Shown piece by piece: positions 16,778 through 24,766 of a stretch of 30,577 nucleotides of DNA; the stretch's first letter is position 1, and every line of letters starts with the position of its first letter. The stretch covers positions 1 to 30,577 of the forward strand of contig CBFGVX010000035.1 of the NCBI GenBank assembly GCA_965652425.1, read 5' to 3'. This DNA is from JANSXG01 sp965652425 (GTDB taxonomy: Bacteria > Planctomycetota > Phycisphaerae > Phycisphaerales > UBA1924). Position numbers and translations under genes: made by a program. The notes beneath the pieces are model-generated. The model ran no database searches and was not told where the DNA came from. It saw nothing but the letters and a program-made list of their open reading frames with translations.

Positions 16778-17167
16778 ATGGGATCAGCCGTGGGAGGTGT
16801 TGCAGGTGTGCGTCGAGCGGCAGTGCCGCTGAGCGCGATGGTGATGCTCGTCACCGGATGCGCCGCCCCGGCCCGGCAAGCCAACTTCGACTCGATCGAC
16901 CCGAGCGAGCGTTCAGCCGCGGCGGCGAAAGCGGCATCGGAAGGCGATCGAGCGGCGGTTCCTGATCTGATCGTGATGCTCGACAGCTCCGACCCCGCCG
17001 CGCGCATGGTCGCGATCGCGGCATTGGAGCGGATTACGGGCCAGCGGCTCGGGTACGAGGCCACGGCAGAGCTTGGCGCTCGGAACGAGGCGGTGGACCG
17101 CTGGGTCGACTACGCGATCGAGCACGGGTACGCCTCGTCTTCGGCGTTTCAGCCGGGTGAGGGTTGA
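16778..17167 (+). CDS. Small lipoprotein with a HEAT-like repeat
   Basis: A 129-residue secreted protein with a signal peptide ending in a lipobox (VTGC, C28), so it is likely anchored to a membrane by a lipid. The mature part holds AVPDLIVMLDSSDPAARMVA followed by IAALERITG, which reads as one HEAT-type helical repeat, then a charged C-terminus. Its stop lies 2 bases before the next start. In this operon it could be the extracytoplasmic part of the MlaE-linked system, but that is only context. Confidence 0.75.
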   Translation: MGSAVGGVAGVRRAAVPLSAMVMLVTGCAAPARQANFDSIDPSERSAAAAKAASEGDRAAVPDLIVMLDSSDPAARMVAIAALERITGQRLGYEATAELGARNEAVDRWVDYAIEHGYASSSAFQPGEG

Positions 17168-17169
17168 GC

Positions 17170-17685
17170 ATGAGCGAACGGGCGCACATTCATATCGAGA
17201 TGCTCAGCCAGCCCCGCTACCTCAGCGGCGTGCGGACGCTGGTGGCGGCGGTGGCGCAGCGCCTGGGTTTCAGCGAGTCCGAGTGCGGGCAGATCGCGCT
17301 GGCGGTAGACGAGGCGCTGTGCAATGTCATCCGGCACGGGTACGCCCGCAGCCCCAACGGCAGCATCTGGGTGAGCATCTGGCCGGTTGACGATGAGGCG
17401 GGCGAATGCTGCGAGGGGGCCGCTCTGGACGCGCCGCTGGATCAGCACCGTCCCCGCGCGGGCGGCATCCGGATCGTGATCGAGGATCTGGCCCGGCAGG
17501 TCGATCCGGATCAGATCCGCAGCCGCGATCTGGAGGAAGTGCGACCCGGCGGACTGGGCGTGCACATCATGAAGGAAATCATGGACGAGGTTCGCTACGA
17601 GCACCGTTCGGAAGCCGAAACCGGCGAAAACGGGCGGGGCATGCGCCTGACGATGGTCAAAAGAAGGTCGAGCGAGAAGGCCTGA
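17170..17685 (+). CDS. RsbW/SpoIIAB-like serine kinase (anti-sigma-factor type ATPase)
   Basis: A 171-residue GHKL-fold protein. The N-box is clear (VDEALCNVIRHGY, residues 46-58, with E49 and N52), and the G-box region reads GGLGVHIMKEIMDEVRY. The segment between them is longer than usual, with a Cys/Glu-rich insertion near residue 80, and the DxGxG element is imperfect (EDLARQVDP). Proteins of this class bind a sigma factor or phosphorylate a STAS protein; the very next gene encodes a STAS protein, its natural substrate. A GAGGG sits 7 bases before ATG. No sigma factor gene is seen nearby. Confidence 0.87.
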   Translation: MSERAHIHIEMLSQPRYLSGVRTLVAAVAQRLGFSESECGQIALAVDEALCNVIRHGYARSPNGSIWVSIWPVDDEAGECCEGAALDAPLDQHRPRAGGIRIVIEDLARQVDPDQIRSRDLEEVRPGGLGVHIMKEIMDEVRYEHRSEAETGENGRGMRLTMVKRRSSEKA

Positions 17686-17709
17686 GTGGTCGAGGGAAAG
17701 AGGAGCGAC

Positions 17710-18039
17710 ATGGAAGTGCGTACAGAACAGTCCGGAACCGCCTCGATCGTCGTCGTCAATGGCGATGTGGATCTGAGCAGCTCCCGATCGCTCCAGTCGG
17801 AGCTTCGAGATGTGATCGATTCGGGGCCGAGCCGACTGGTCGTCGACCTGAGCGGCGTGCCGTACATGGATTCGTCGGGCGTGGCCACGCTGGTCGAGGC
17901 GATGCAGCTCTCTCGCAAGAAGGGCACGAAGCTGGTTCTGTGCGCGATGAGCGACAAGGTGCAGTCGATCTTCGAGATCGCTCGGCTCGACAAGGTGTTC
18001 ACGATCGTCGACGACCGGGAGGCGGCGGGAAGCGTCTGA
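17710..18039 (+). CDS. STAS-domain protein (RsbV/SpoIIAA or MlaB type)
   Basis: A 109-residue single STAS domain. It keeps the phosphorylatable site as DSSG (54-57, expected target S56), as in SpoIIAA and RsbV. It follows the kinase by 24 bases and has a GAGGAG-like site before its ATG. Its TGA overlaps the ATG of the MlaE gene by one base, a tight coupling that is typical of MlaB, the STAS partner of MlaE transporters. So it could serve as a kinase target, as a transporter subunit, or as both. The DSSG motif favours control by phosphorylation. Confidence 0.88.
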   Translation: MEVRTEQSGTASIVVVNGDVDLSSSRSLQSELRDVIDSGPSRLVVDLSGVPYMDSSGVATLVEAMQLSRKKGTKLVLCAMSDKVQSIFEIARLDKVFTIVDDREAAGSV

Positions 18040-18851
18040 TGAGCGATGCCTTGCGGCCCATCTCGGGGATCGGGGCGCGGGTCTTCCGGGTCCTCGGGCA
18101 TGTCGGGGCCTTGTGGTACCTGCTGGCCGATACATCGCGATGGCTGTGGCGGGCCTGCGTCGTGCGGGATGTCCGGCTCGGGCGGCAGGCGATCGTGGCC
18201 CAGATGGTCCGCATCGGCGTGCAGTCGATCTTCATCGTGTCGCTGGTGTCGGGCGCGATCGGCTTCATCCTCGGTTTGCAGATGGCTCCGCCGCTGGATG
18301 AGCTCGGGCAGGTGGAGCTGGTCCCGAACATCATCGCCGTGGCGGTGCTGCGCGAACTGGGCCCGCTGATCGCGGCGATCGTGCTGACGGGCTTTGCCGG
18401 GGCGGCGATCGCCGCCGAGATCGGCACGATGGCTGTGAATGAGGAGATCGAGGCGCTCGAAGCGCACGCGCTGAACCCGGTTCGGTTCCTCGTCGTGCCC
18501 CGCATGACGGCGGCGGTGGTGAGTCTGGTGTGTCTGGCGGTGATCGCGAACCTCGCGGCGATCGCCGCCGCGGCGATCATGAGCAAGACCGTGCTCGGCA
18601 TCCCGTGGACGACCTACTACGAGAACACGGTGTCGCAGGTGGGCGTGGTGGACTTCGTGACGGGCCTGGTCAAGGCCGGCGTGTTCGGGATGCTGATCGG
18701 GCTGATCGCCTGCGGCAACGGCCTGCAGGTGAAGGGCGGCGCGGAAGGCGTCGGCCGGGCGACGACGCACACGGTGGTGCAGTCGGTCGTGGCGGTGGTG
18801 GTCGCGGATTTGGTGTTTACGGTGATCTTTTATGCGCTGGGGCTCGTGTAA
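18039..18851 (+). CDS. MlaE-family ABC transporter permease (lipid transport)
   Basis: A 270-residue polytopic inner-membrane protein of the MlaE/TrnD1 permease family, which moves phospholipid or other lipids between membranes with an MlaF-type ATPase and an MCE (MlaD) protein. Recognisable features: the amphipathic N-terminal region, VLRELGPLIAAIVLTGFAGA (core helix), AEIGTMAVNEEIEALEAHAL (the EIGTM.V..QIDAL-type loop that meets the ATPase), NPVRFLVVPR and ACGNGLQVKGGAEGVGRATT. The ATPase and MCE partners are not in this window. It ends in a convergent arrangement with the GldG-like gene. Confidence 0.9.
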   Translation: MSDALRPISGIGARVFRVLGHVGALWYLLADTSRWLWRACVVRDVRLGRQAIVAQMVRIGVQSIFIVSLVSGAIGFILGLQMAPPLDELGQVELVPNIIAVAVLRELGPLIAAIVLTGFAGAAIAAEIGTMAVNEEIEALEAHALNPVRFLVVPRMTAAVVSLVCLAVIANLAAIAAAAIMSKTVLGIPWTTYYENTVSQVGVVDFVTGLVKAGVFGMLIGLIACGNGLQVKGGAEGVGRATTHTVVQSVVAVVVADLVFTVIFYALGLV

Positions 18852-18869
18852 AAGCGAGCGTCGTACGCA

Positions 18870-21113
18870 TTACCCACGCCACACCCTCAACCCCGCCCCA
18901 ATCAGCAGCACCAGCACCGGAAGCCCCGCGATCATCGACCAGCGCAGGGCGGTGTTCTGTGATTTGGAGAGGTCGCGGATGCGCGAGACATCGCTCACGC
19001 GGGCCGAGCGGGCGATGAGTTCGTCCATGCCCGAGAGCCAGAACAGCGAGGCGTCGATGAGTTCCGCGTTGGCCGGATAGCGGGTGATGGTGCGTCCGTC
19101 GACGCTGGCCTGCGAGAACACGAACGGGTCGTGGAACCAGCCGGCGGCGGAGACGAGCACGATGCGCTGCACGGACCCGGGGTCGCGCCCAGAGTCGGCG
19201 GTGGCCGGACGCTCGATGGTCGCCGCGACCGTCCACGGCCCGGTGACCGAATCCCGGGACGGGCTGGGGGTTGGCGGGGTTCGCATGGTGATCGCGCCGA
19301 AGGGCTGGGCCTCGAAGGCGTAGCGGTAGCGGAGCCACTCGGCTTCGGCCCAGACATTGTCCGAGTCCTCGACCCGGTAGAGCGGGTGCACGGTCGCACC
19401 GGCTTCCGTAGCCAGATCGGGATCGATCTGGATCGGAGTGGCCCAGGCGACCGCGCCGAGCAGGCCCGAGAGCGGCTCGCTGATGGGGCTGCCCGGCAAT
19501 GGGGAGGTGAATTCAAAGAAGGTGGTCCACGCGTCGCCCTGCGCGGTCGGGATACGCCGGACCAGCGGACGACCGGCATCCACGGTCACCCCGAGTTCGG
19601 TCAGCCGATCGGTGAGAGGCGGGTTGTCGCCGATGGCCGGGAGCTCGGAGGGTTCGACGGCCATAAGAATGTTTTCGCCGGCGTCGTACAACTGATCCAC
19701 CGCGGCGGCGAGGCGGCGGAGTCGTTCCGCCCGATCCGAGAGCGAGCGACCCTGAGAAGCATCCAGCCCGATGCGCGAGGGCTCACCGACGATGAACCAG
19801 ATGACCGGGCGGGTGCGGTCGGGATTGATCGAGAGGAAGCTCGGGCGGACCTGATCGAGGGCAACCGGCCACTCGACGACATCGATCCGGCGCATGCGCA
19901 GGCGCTGCGCCGTCTGGTTGAGCGCGATGCCCAGGCGCGAGTGTGGGGAGTTGGTATCACCGCTGGTGGCGGCGGACGGGCGGCCCGTCTCGTCGAATAT
20001 GCGTCCCGGCTCGGCGTGGACGATGGCGAGGATCGGCGGGTCCTTCATCGAGAGGGTGCTGATGGCGGTGGAGATGAGTTCCTCGCCAGCGAAGGAGACC
20101 TGCGCGATGGACTGGCCCTGCTCGACCGATGTGCGGAGCGGGAAGATCGCGTCGAACTTGATCGCCGTAGTGCCTCTCGGGGAGACGACGAGCACGGCCT
20201 CGGTCTGCTGGAGAGCGCGGGTAACGAGCAGCGGCTCGAGCGGGGTCAGCCGGACGAGCCGATCGAGGGTGGCTGCGGATTGAGACGCGGCCTCACCCGC
20301 CGCGGTCGCGAGCGAAGCGGCGTTGGCTTTGAGCGATTCATCCTCGATCTGCGGGGCTTGCGAGATCTGGCGGGCCCACGCGCTGATGTCGGAGAACGCG
20401 CTCGATGCGTTGGTCAGGAGCTGGCTGGCGGCCTGCTGGGCGTTGTCGGAGGCGGGCAGGTTGGTTCCGGCGACTTCGTTGGCAAGGGCGGTCTGCACCG
20501 CCTCGCGAGCCGACGCGCATTCGCCGGCCATGGTGCGCATCTGGCCGAGGAAGGCCTCGATCTGGCCACCGACGAACTCGCTCGCGGCGTCGGCGGTGTC
20601 CTGCGTCCGGTCGGCGAGCGAGCGGAGCGACTGTTCGGTTTGCTCCAGCCCGGTCACGGTTCGCTCGAGAGTCTGCCGGTGCGTGCTGATGTCATCCTCG
20701 GCGTACGAGGCCATGAGGGCGACAACCCGATTGAACTCGGCTCTGGATTCGGGGCTGGCCGTATCGAGGATGGTGTAGTCGATTGAGTCCGACTGCTTGG
20801 TGTACTCGCCCAGCAAGTCGCGGATACGCTGCACCGATCGGGTATCGGCCATGCCCTCCGGTCCAAGGTTGACGACCACGACCACCTCCACCGGCATGTC
20901 GAGCGTGTCGAGCATACCGGTGGTGCGGCTGGAGAGCGTGTAGGTACGCGTCGCGGTGAGGTCGTAGCGCTGGGCGGTCCGCTCGCCGATGACGCCGATG
21001 AACAGCGCGATCGCGGCCGCGGCGGAGATAAGGATCGCCGTCATCGCGCCATAGCGGGTGCGCCTCAGGCCGGCCGTCGCATCGGATTGGGAGTGTGCTG
21101 CGGATTTCGGCAT
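18870..21113 (-). CDS. GldG-like ABC-transporter auxiliary protein
   Basis: A 747-residue protein with one N-terminal membrane helix (residues 23-42), a very large extracytoplasmic part, and a C-terminal helix (IAGLPVLVLLIGAGLRVW) next to the stop. The first part has the GldG signature layout: RYDLTATRTYTLSSRT, then a strand VEVVVVVNLGPEG and a thioredoxin-like segment ending in DTASPES. The middle, about residues 150-320, is long, helical and probably coiled-coil. It is the last gene of a three-gene run (ATPase, permease, this one) with 1 base between it and the permease. The role in non-gliding bacteria is unknown; transport of an envelope substrate is likely. The family call is by pattern and order. 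Confidence 0.82.
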   Translation of the reverse strand: MPKSAAHSQSDATAGLRRTRYGAMTAILISAAAAIALFIGVIGERTAQRYDLTATRTYTLSSRTTGMLDTLDMPVEVVVVVNLGPEGMADTRSVQRIRDLLGEYTKQSDSIDYTILDTASPESRAEFNRVVALMASYAEDDISTHRQTLERTVTGLEQTEQSLRSLADRTQDTADAASEFVGGQIEAFLGQMRTMAGECASAREAVQTALANEVAGTNLPASDNAQQAASQLLTNASSAFSDISAWARQISQAPQIEDESLKANAASLATAAGEAASQSAATLDRLVRLTPLEPLLVTRALQQTEAVLVVSPRGTTAIKFDAIFPLRTSVEQGQSIAQVSFAGEELISTAISTLSMKDPPILAIVHAEPGRIFDETGRPSAATSGDTNSPHSRLGIALNQTAQRLRMRRIDVVEWPVALDQVRPSFLSINPDRTRPVIWFIVGEPSRIGLDASQGRSLSDRAERLRRLAAAVDQLYDAGENILMAVEPSELPAIGDNPPLTDRLTELGVTVDAGRPLVRRIPTAQGDAWTTFFEFTSPLPGSPISEPLSGLLGAVAWATPIQIDPDLATEAGATVHPLYRVEDSDNVWAEAEWLRYRYAFEAQPFGAITMRTPPTPSPSRDSVTGPWTVAATIERPATADSGRDPGSVQRIVLVSAAGWFHDPFVFSQASVDGRTITRYPANAELIDASLFWLSGMDELIARSARVSDVSRIRDLSKSQNTALRWSMIAGLPVLVLLIGAGLRVWRG

Positions 21114-21114
21114 A

Positions 21115-21831
21115 TCAGCGCCACCTCCTGGATTCGACACCGACCACGCTGAGGACGACGAACAGAACCGAGAACGCCGCGAAGAAGGCGATGTGGCTGG
21201 TGTCGACCACGCCCTTGGAGAAATCGGCGATGCGCAGGTTGATCGACAGCCCGAACAGCAGCGAACGCAACGGTTCATCGATACGCGCAGCGGCGTTCCC
21301 GCTGCTCGCGAAAGCGAGCAGCACGAAGAAGAAGAGAGTCGACAGGAAGGCGACGATCTGGTTCCGGGTCAGCGAGGAAAAGAACAGTCCAACAGCGAGA
21401 TAGCACGCCCCAACGCAGATCAGGCCGAGGTACCCGGCGATGATCGGGCCGTAGTCCGGGCTCGCGAGCAGTTCGAGCACGCCCACATGCACGAGCGTGG
21501 GGGCGAGCATGGTGATGAGGAAGGCCATCGCCGCGAGATACTTGCCGATGACGATGTGCCAGTCCGAAATGGGAGCGGTCATGAGCGGCTCGATGGTTCC
21601 GGAGCGGAGTTCCTCGCAGAGGAGGCGCATCGAGATGGCCGGCGCGACGATGAGCAGCAGCCACTGCGAGATGCTGAACAAGCTGCGCATGGAGGCCGGC
21701 TGACCAGGCGTAAGGGTTTCCGAAGCGAACAGCCCCGTCAGGAACAGATACAGCGCGATCACGAGCCACCCGATCGAGGTGCGGAAGAACGAGGCGTACT
21801 CGCGCCAGGCGATGGTGAGGGTCGCACGCAT
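21115..21831 (-). CDS. ABC-2 type permease (GldF/NosY-like)
   Basis: A 238-residue protein with six hydrophobic segments and the ABC-2 hallmark after the second one: LLCEELRSGTIEPLMTAPIS, followed by VIGKYLAAMAF. Such permeases pair with a cytoplasmic ATPase to move substrates out of the cytoplasm. Its ATG overlaps the stop of the ATPase gene (TGATG). Confidence 0.9.
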   Translation of the reverse strand: MRATLTIAWREYASFFRTSIGWLVIALYLFLTGLFASETLTPGQPASMRSLFSISQWLLLIVAPAISMRLLCEELRSGTIEPLMTAPISDWHIVIGKYLAAMAFLITMLAPTLVHVGVLELLASPDYGPIIAGYLGLICVGACYLAVGLFFSSLTRNQIVAFLSTLFFFVLLAFASSGNAAARIDEPLRSLLFGLSINLRIADFSKGVVDTSHIAFFAAFSVLFVVLSVVGVESRRWR

Positions 21832-22805
21832 CAGCCGGCCTCGCTCTCTGCGCCGGAGGATTTCTCTTCCGGCTCGACGAGGCGTATATAAAGCGACTCG
21901 AGCGTGGCCGTGGCCGGGCGGAGCGAACGAACGGTGTACCCCTCGCGTTGGCAGGCGGCGCCGATGACCGCGCCGGGGTCAGCCGCGCCGGGTTTGACGA
22001 CCACGCGCAGGGCTTGCCAGCCCTCGCCGGATCTCCCGGTGGCATCGCTCTCGACCCTCTCGATGCCTTCATGCTTGGAAATGGCCTGCGCGGCATCGGC
22101 CGGGGCCTTGACCTCCAGCGCGAATCCCTGCTTCTGGGCGAGATCGCGCAGCAGATCGTCCGCGGATCCGTCGGCCTGGATCTGGCCCCGGGCGAAGATC
22201 AGCAGGCGGTCGCAGCTCTTCTCAACCTCTGGCAGGATGTGGGAAACGATGAGCATCGTGTGGTTGCCCGCGAGTTCGCGGATGAGCTGGCGTGTTTCGG
22301 CGATCTGAACGGGATCAAGCCCGGAGGTGGGCTCGTCGAGGATGAGCACCGGCGGATCGTGGAGCATCGCCGCGGCGAGCCCGACGCGCTGCCGGTAGCC
22401 CTTGGAGAGCTGGCCGACCCGTCGGGTCCGGACATCCTCGAGCCAGCAGCGGGAGATGGCCCGATCGATGGCGGACTTGCGTGTTTTCCAAGAAAGGCCG
22501 AACAACCTTGCCCGGAAGGAGAGGAAGTCGAGGACCCGCATTTCCGGGTACAGCGGGTTGGCCTCGGGGAGGTAGCCCAGCCGCTTGCGGACCTTCATGG
22601 ACTGGTCGATGCTGTCGAGCCCGTCCACCCGCACCGAGCCCCGGGTGGGGGGAACCGTTCCGGTGATCATGCGAATGGTGGTGGACTTGCCGGCCCCGTT
22701 CGGGCCGAGCACGCCGACGACGCTGCCCTTGGGCACGGCGAAACTGACTCCACGAACCGCGTGGACCTTGCCGTAGGACTTGTGGACCTGGTCAACTTCG
22801 ATCAT
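21831..22805 (-). CDS. ABC transporter ATPase (GldA/CcmA-like)
   Basis: Cytoplasmic ATPase of 324 residues: Walker A GPNGAGKST (34-42), Q-loop near LPEANPLYPEM, signature LSKGYRQR (133-140), Walker B LILDEPTSGLD (D157, E158) and H-loop VSH. The signature has LSKGY instead of LSGGQ, which is normal for GldA- and CcmA-like exporters. The C-terminal about 80 residues form an extra domain with FALEVKAPADAAQAIS-type segments, also common in this group. Start at 22805 gives the expected MIEVDQVHKSYG; readings further upstream have no family likeness. It heads the operon; the 161-base gap to the divergent gene at 22967 holds no other gene. Confidence 0.92.
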   Translation of the reverse strand: MIEVDQVHKSYGKVHAVRGVSFAVPKGSVVGVLGPNGAGKSTTIRMITGTVPPTRGSVRVDGLDSIDQSMKVRKRLGYLPEANPLYPEMRVLDFLSFRARLFGLSWKTRKSAIDRAISRCWLEDVRTRRVGQLSKGYRQRVGLAAAMLHDPPVLILDEPTSGLDPVQIAETRQLIRELAGNHTMLIVSHILPEVEKSCDRLLIFARGQIQADGSADDLLRDLAQKQGFALEVKAPADAAQAISKHEGIERVESDATGRSGEGWQALRVVVKPGAADPGAVIGAACQREGYTVRSLRPATATLESLYIRLVEPEEKSSGAESEAG

Positions 22806-22966
22806 TCTGGGGGACTTCGCGTTCCGTTTCAGAGAAAATGCGTGATCGGTACGATGAAGGTAGGTAGAGAGTGTCCGTTCCGCCTCGAGTGCAGACGCGG
22901 GACCGGCATGCCGTCGGCAACGAGCACCTTGCGTAGAGTAAACGATCGGGGCTCCTGAGTCTGCAC

Positions 22967-24763
22967 ATGCGACCTCATGCACCACAATCAAGCACCGATG
23001 GGCCCGGTCTCGACCGGCCAAAGTTGCTCATTGTGGAGAGTGCGGGGTTTGACGCGCAGCAGGTCGAGTCGGTTCTCGGGGACCGTTTCGAGGTTCTGCG
23101 GACGGTTCCGAGCGAGGCGATCGATGTCCTGCGGACCAGCGAGTGCCGGATCGTCCTCGCTGCGACAGGTGATTTCCTGCCGCTGGAGCGATCCCTGCTG
23201 ATGCACCAGTCCTCGATGATGCTCAACGCGATCGGCGAGGGGGTCTGCCTTCTCAATCGGGATGGCGAGATCGTCTGGGCCAACGAGCGGTTCTCGCGCT
23301 ATCAGAAGCTCATCGCCGGGGACCTTTCTGACATCGCGCGCCGAACGCTGGCCTATTTCGACCAATTGGCCACTGCCCCGGATCTGGACGATCCGGTCCG
23401 CCCCGAGCGGCTGTCGTTCAAGGCCGAGGACGAGGATCGGTACTTCGATTGTCTGGTGACCCCGTTCTTCGATGAGCGCAAGCTCGAAAGCGGCGAGCCC
23501 CCCCGCGTGACCCACCTCGTGGTCGCGCTCCGCGACATCACGGCCCGCGAGCTGCTCCGGGCGCAGATGGACGCGCTCGACAAGGCCGGCCGCGAGATGA
23601 CCCACCTCGACGCCGACACGATCAAGAACCTGCATGCGGCCGATCGGCTGAAGCTGCTGGAGGGTAGGGTCAACGAATTCGCGCACAAACTGCTCAACTT
23701 CGACCATTTCGCCGTGCGCATCCTCGACGAGAAAACCGGTGAGTTAAAGCTGGTCATGTCCTCCGGCATGCCGCGACGGGCCACGGAAATCAAGCTCTAC
23801 GCCGGTCGCGAGGATCAGGGTATTTCGGGCTATGTTGCCGCGACCGGCGAGTCCTACATCTGCAGCAACGCCGCGGCGGACCCGCGATATGTCTTCGGAC
23901 TTGATCAGGCCGGTTCGTCGCTGACCGTGCCCATCCAGCTCTACGACAAGCGGATCGGGATCTTCAATGTCGAGAGCGAGCGGACCGACGCGTTCACCGA
24001 ACGCGACCGCCAGTTCGCCGAGATCTTCGCGGGCTATCTCGCCATGGGCCTGCACACCCTGAATCTCCTGCTGGTCGAGCGGTACACCACCCGCGAGGAC
24101 ACCAGCGGCACGATGCAGGGGGAACTGAGCGCACCACTCAACGACCTCGTGCTCGAGGCCGAGTACCTCAAGGAACAGGCCGCCGCCAACCCTGATCTGC
24201 TCGAGCACATCGAGAAGATCCTCGGCGATGTCGCCGCGATCCGCAGCCGCGTGAAGGATGTTGCCCAAGGCCCGCGGTCGCTTCTGGGTGTCGATGAGGA
24301 GCTCAAGTCGCGCCGATTCGATCCGGTGCTGAACGGCCGGCGCGTGCTCGTCGCCGACAACGAGGAGCGGATCGTCGAAACCGTGCGCGATGTGCTCCGA
24401 AACCGGGGTGCCATCGTCACCGTGTGCCACAACGGGGAGCAGGCGATCGAGGAACTCAAGCGGACCGGCGAAGCGGGCGAACACTACGACCTGGTCCTCT
24501 CGGACATCAGTCTCGGTGATGTCACGGGCTACGAGATCTTCACTCAGGCCAAGCAGGTCGACGACGATGTCCCGGTCATCCTGATGACCGGCTTCGGCTA
24601 CGACCCGCACCACTCGATCGTGCGAGCGAGCCAGGAGGGCTTGCAGTGCGTGCTCTTCAAACCCTTCCAGGCGGAGATGCTCATCGAGGAGTGCCGCAAA
24701 GCCATCGGTGGACCGGCTGGCGATACCGAAGCGGAAAGCAGCGATCGGGACAGGTCAACCTGA
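22967..24763 (+). CDS. Multidomain response regulator: pseudo-receiver, PAS, GAF, HisKA remnant, receiver
   Basis: A 598-residue soluble signalling protein. Order: a receiver-like N-terminus without a clear phospho-site (KLLIVESAGFDAQQ, about residues 19-75); a PAS domain (LNAIGEGVCLLNRDGEIVWA, to about 195); a GAF domain (about 220-370, with EDQGISGYVAATGE and RIGIFNVESE); a helical segment GELSAPLN (385-392) like the HisKA H-box but with Gly in place of His and no ATPase domain after it; and a true receiver (455-580) with D464, phospho-acceptor D513 (LVLSDISLGD) and K565. It cannot autophosphorylate, so it probably senses a ligand and is phosphorylated by another kinase. A TAGAGT at 22934-22939 may be its -10. 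It converges with prmC, 3 bases apart. Confidence 0.86.
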   Translation: MRPHAPQSSTDGPGLDRPKLLIVESAGFDAQQVESVLGDRFEVLRTVPSEAIDVLRTSECRIVLAATGDFLPLERSLLMHQSSMMLNAIGEGVCLLNRDGEIVWANERFSRYQKLIAGDLSDIARRTLAYFDQLATAPDLDDPVRPERLSFKAEDEDRYFDCLVTPFFDERKLESGEPPRVTHLVVALRDITARELLRAQMDALDKAGREMTHLDADTIKNLHAADRLKLLEGRVNEFAHKLLNFDHFAVRILDEKTGELKLVMSSGMPRRATEIKLYAGREDQGISGYVAATGESYICSNAAADPRYVFGLDQAGSSLTVPIQLYDKRIGIFNVESERTDAFTERDRQFAEIFAGYLAMGLHTLNLLLVERYTTREDTSGTMQGELSAPLNDLVLEAEYLKEQAAANPDLLEHIEKILGDVAAIRSRVKDVAQGPRSLLGVDEELKSRRFDPVLNGRRVLVADNEERIVETVRDVLRNRGAIVTVCHNGEQAIEELKRTGEAGEHYDLVLSDISLGDVTGYEIFTQAKQVDDDVPVILMTGFGYDPHHSIVRASQEGLQCVLFKPFQAEMLIEECRKAIGGPAGDTEAESSDRDRST

Positions 24764-24766
24764 CTC

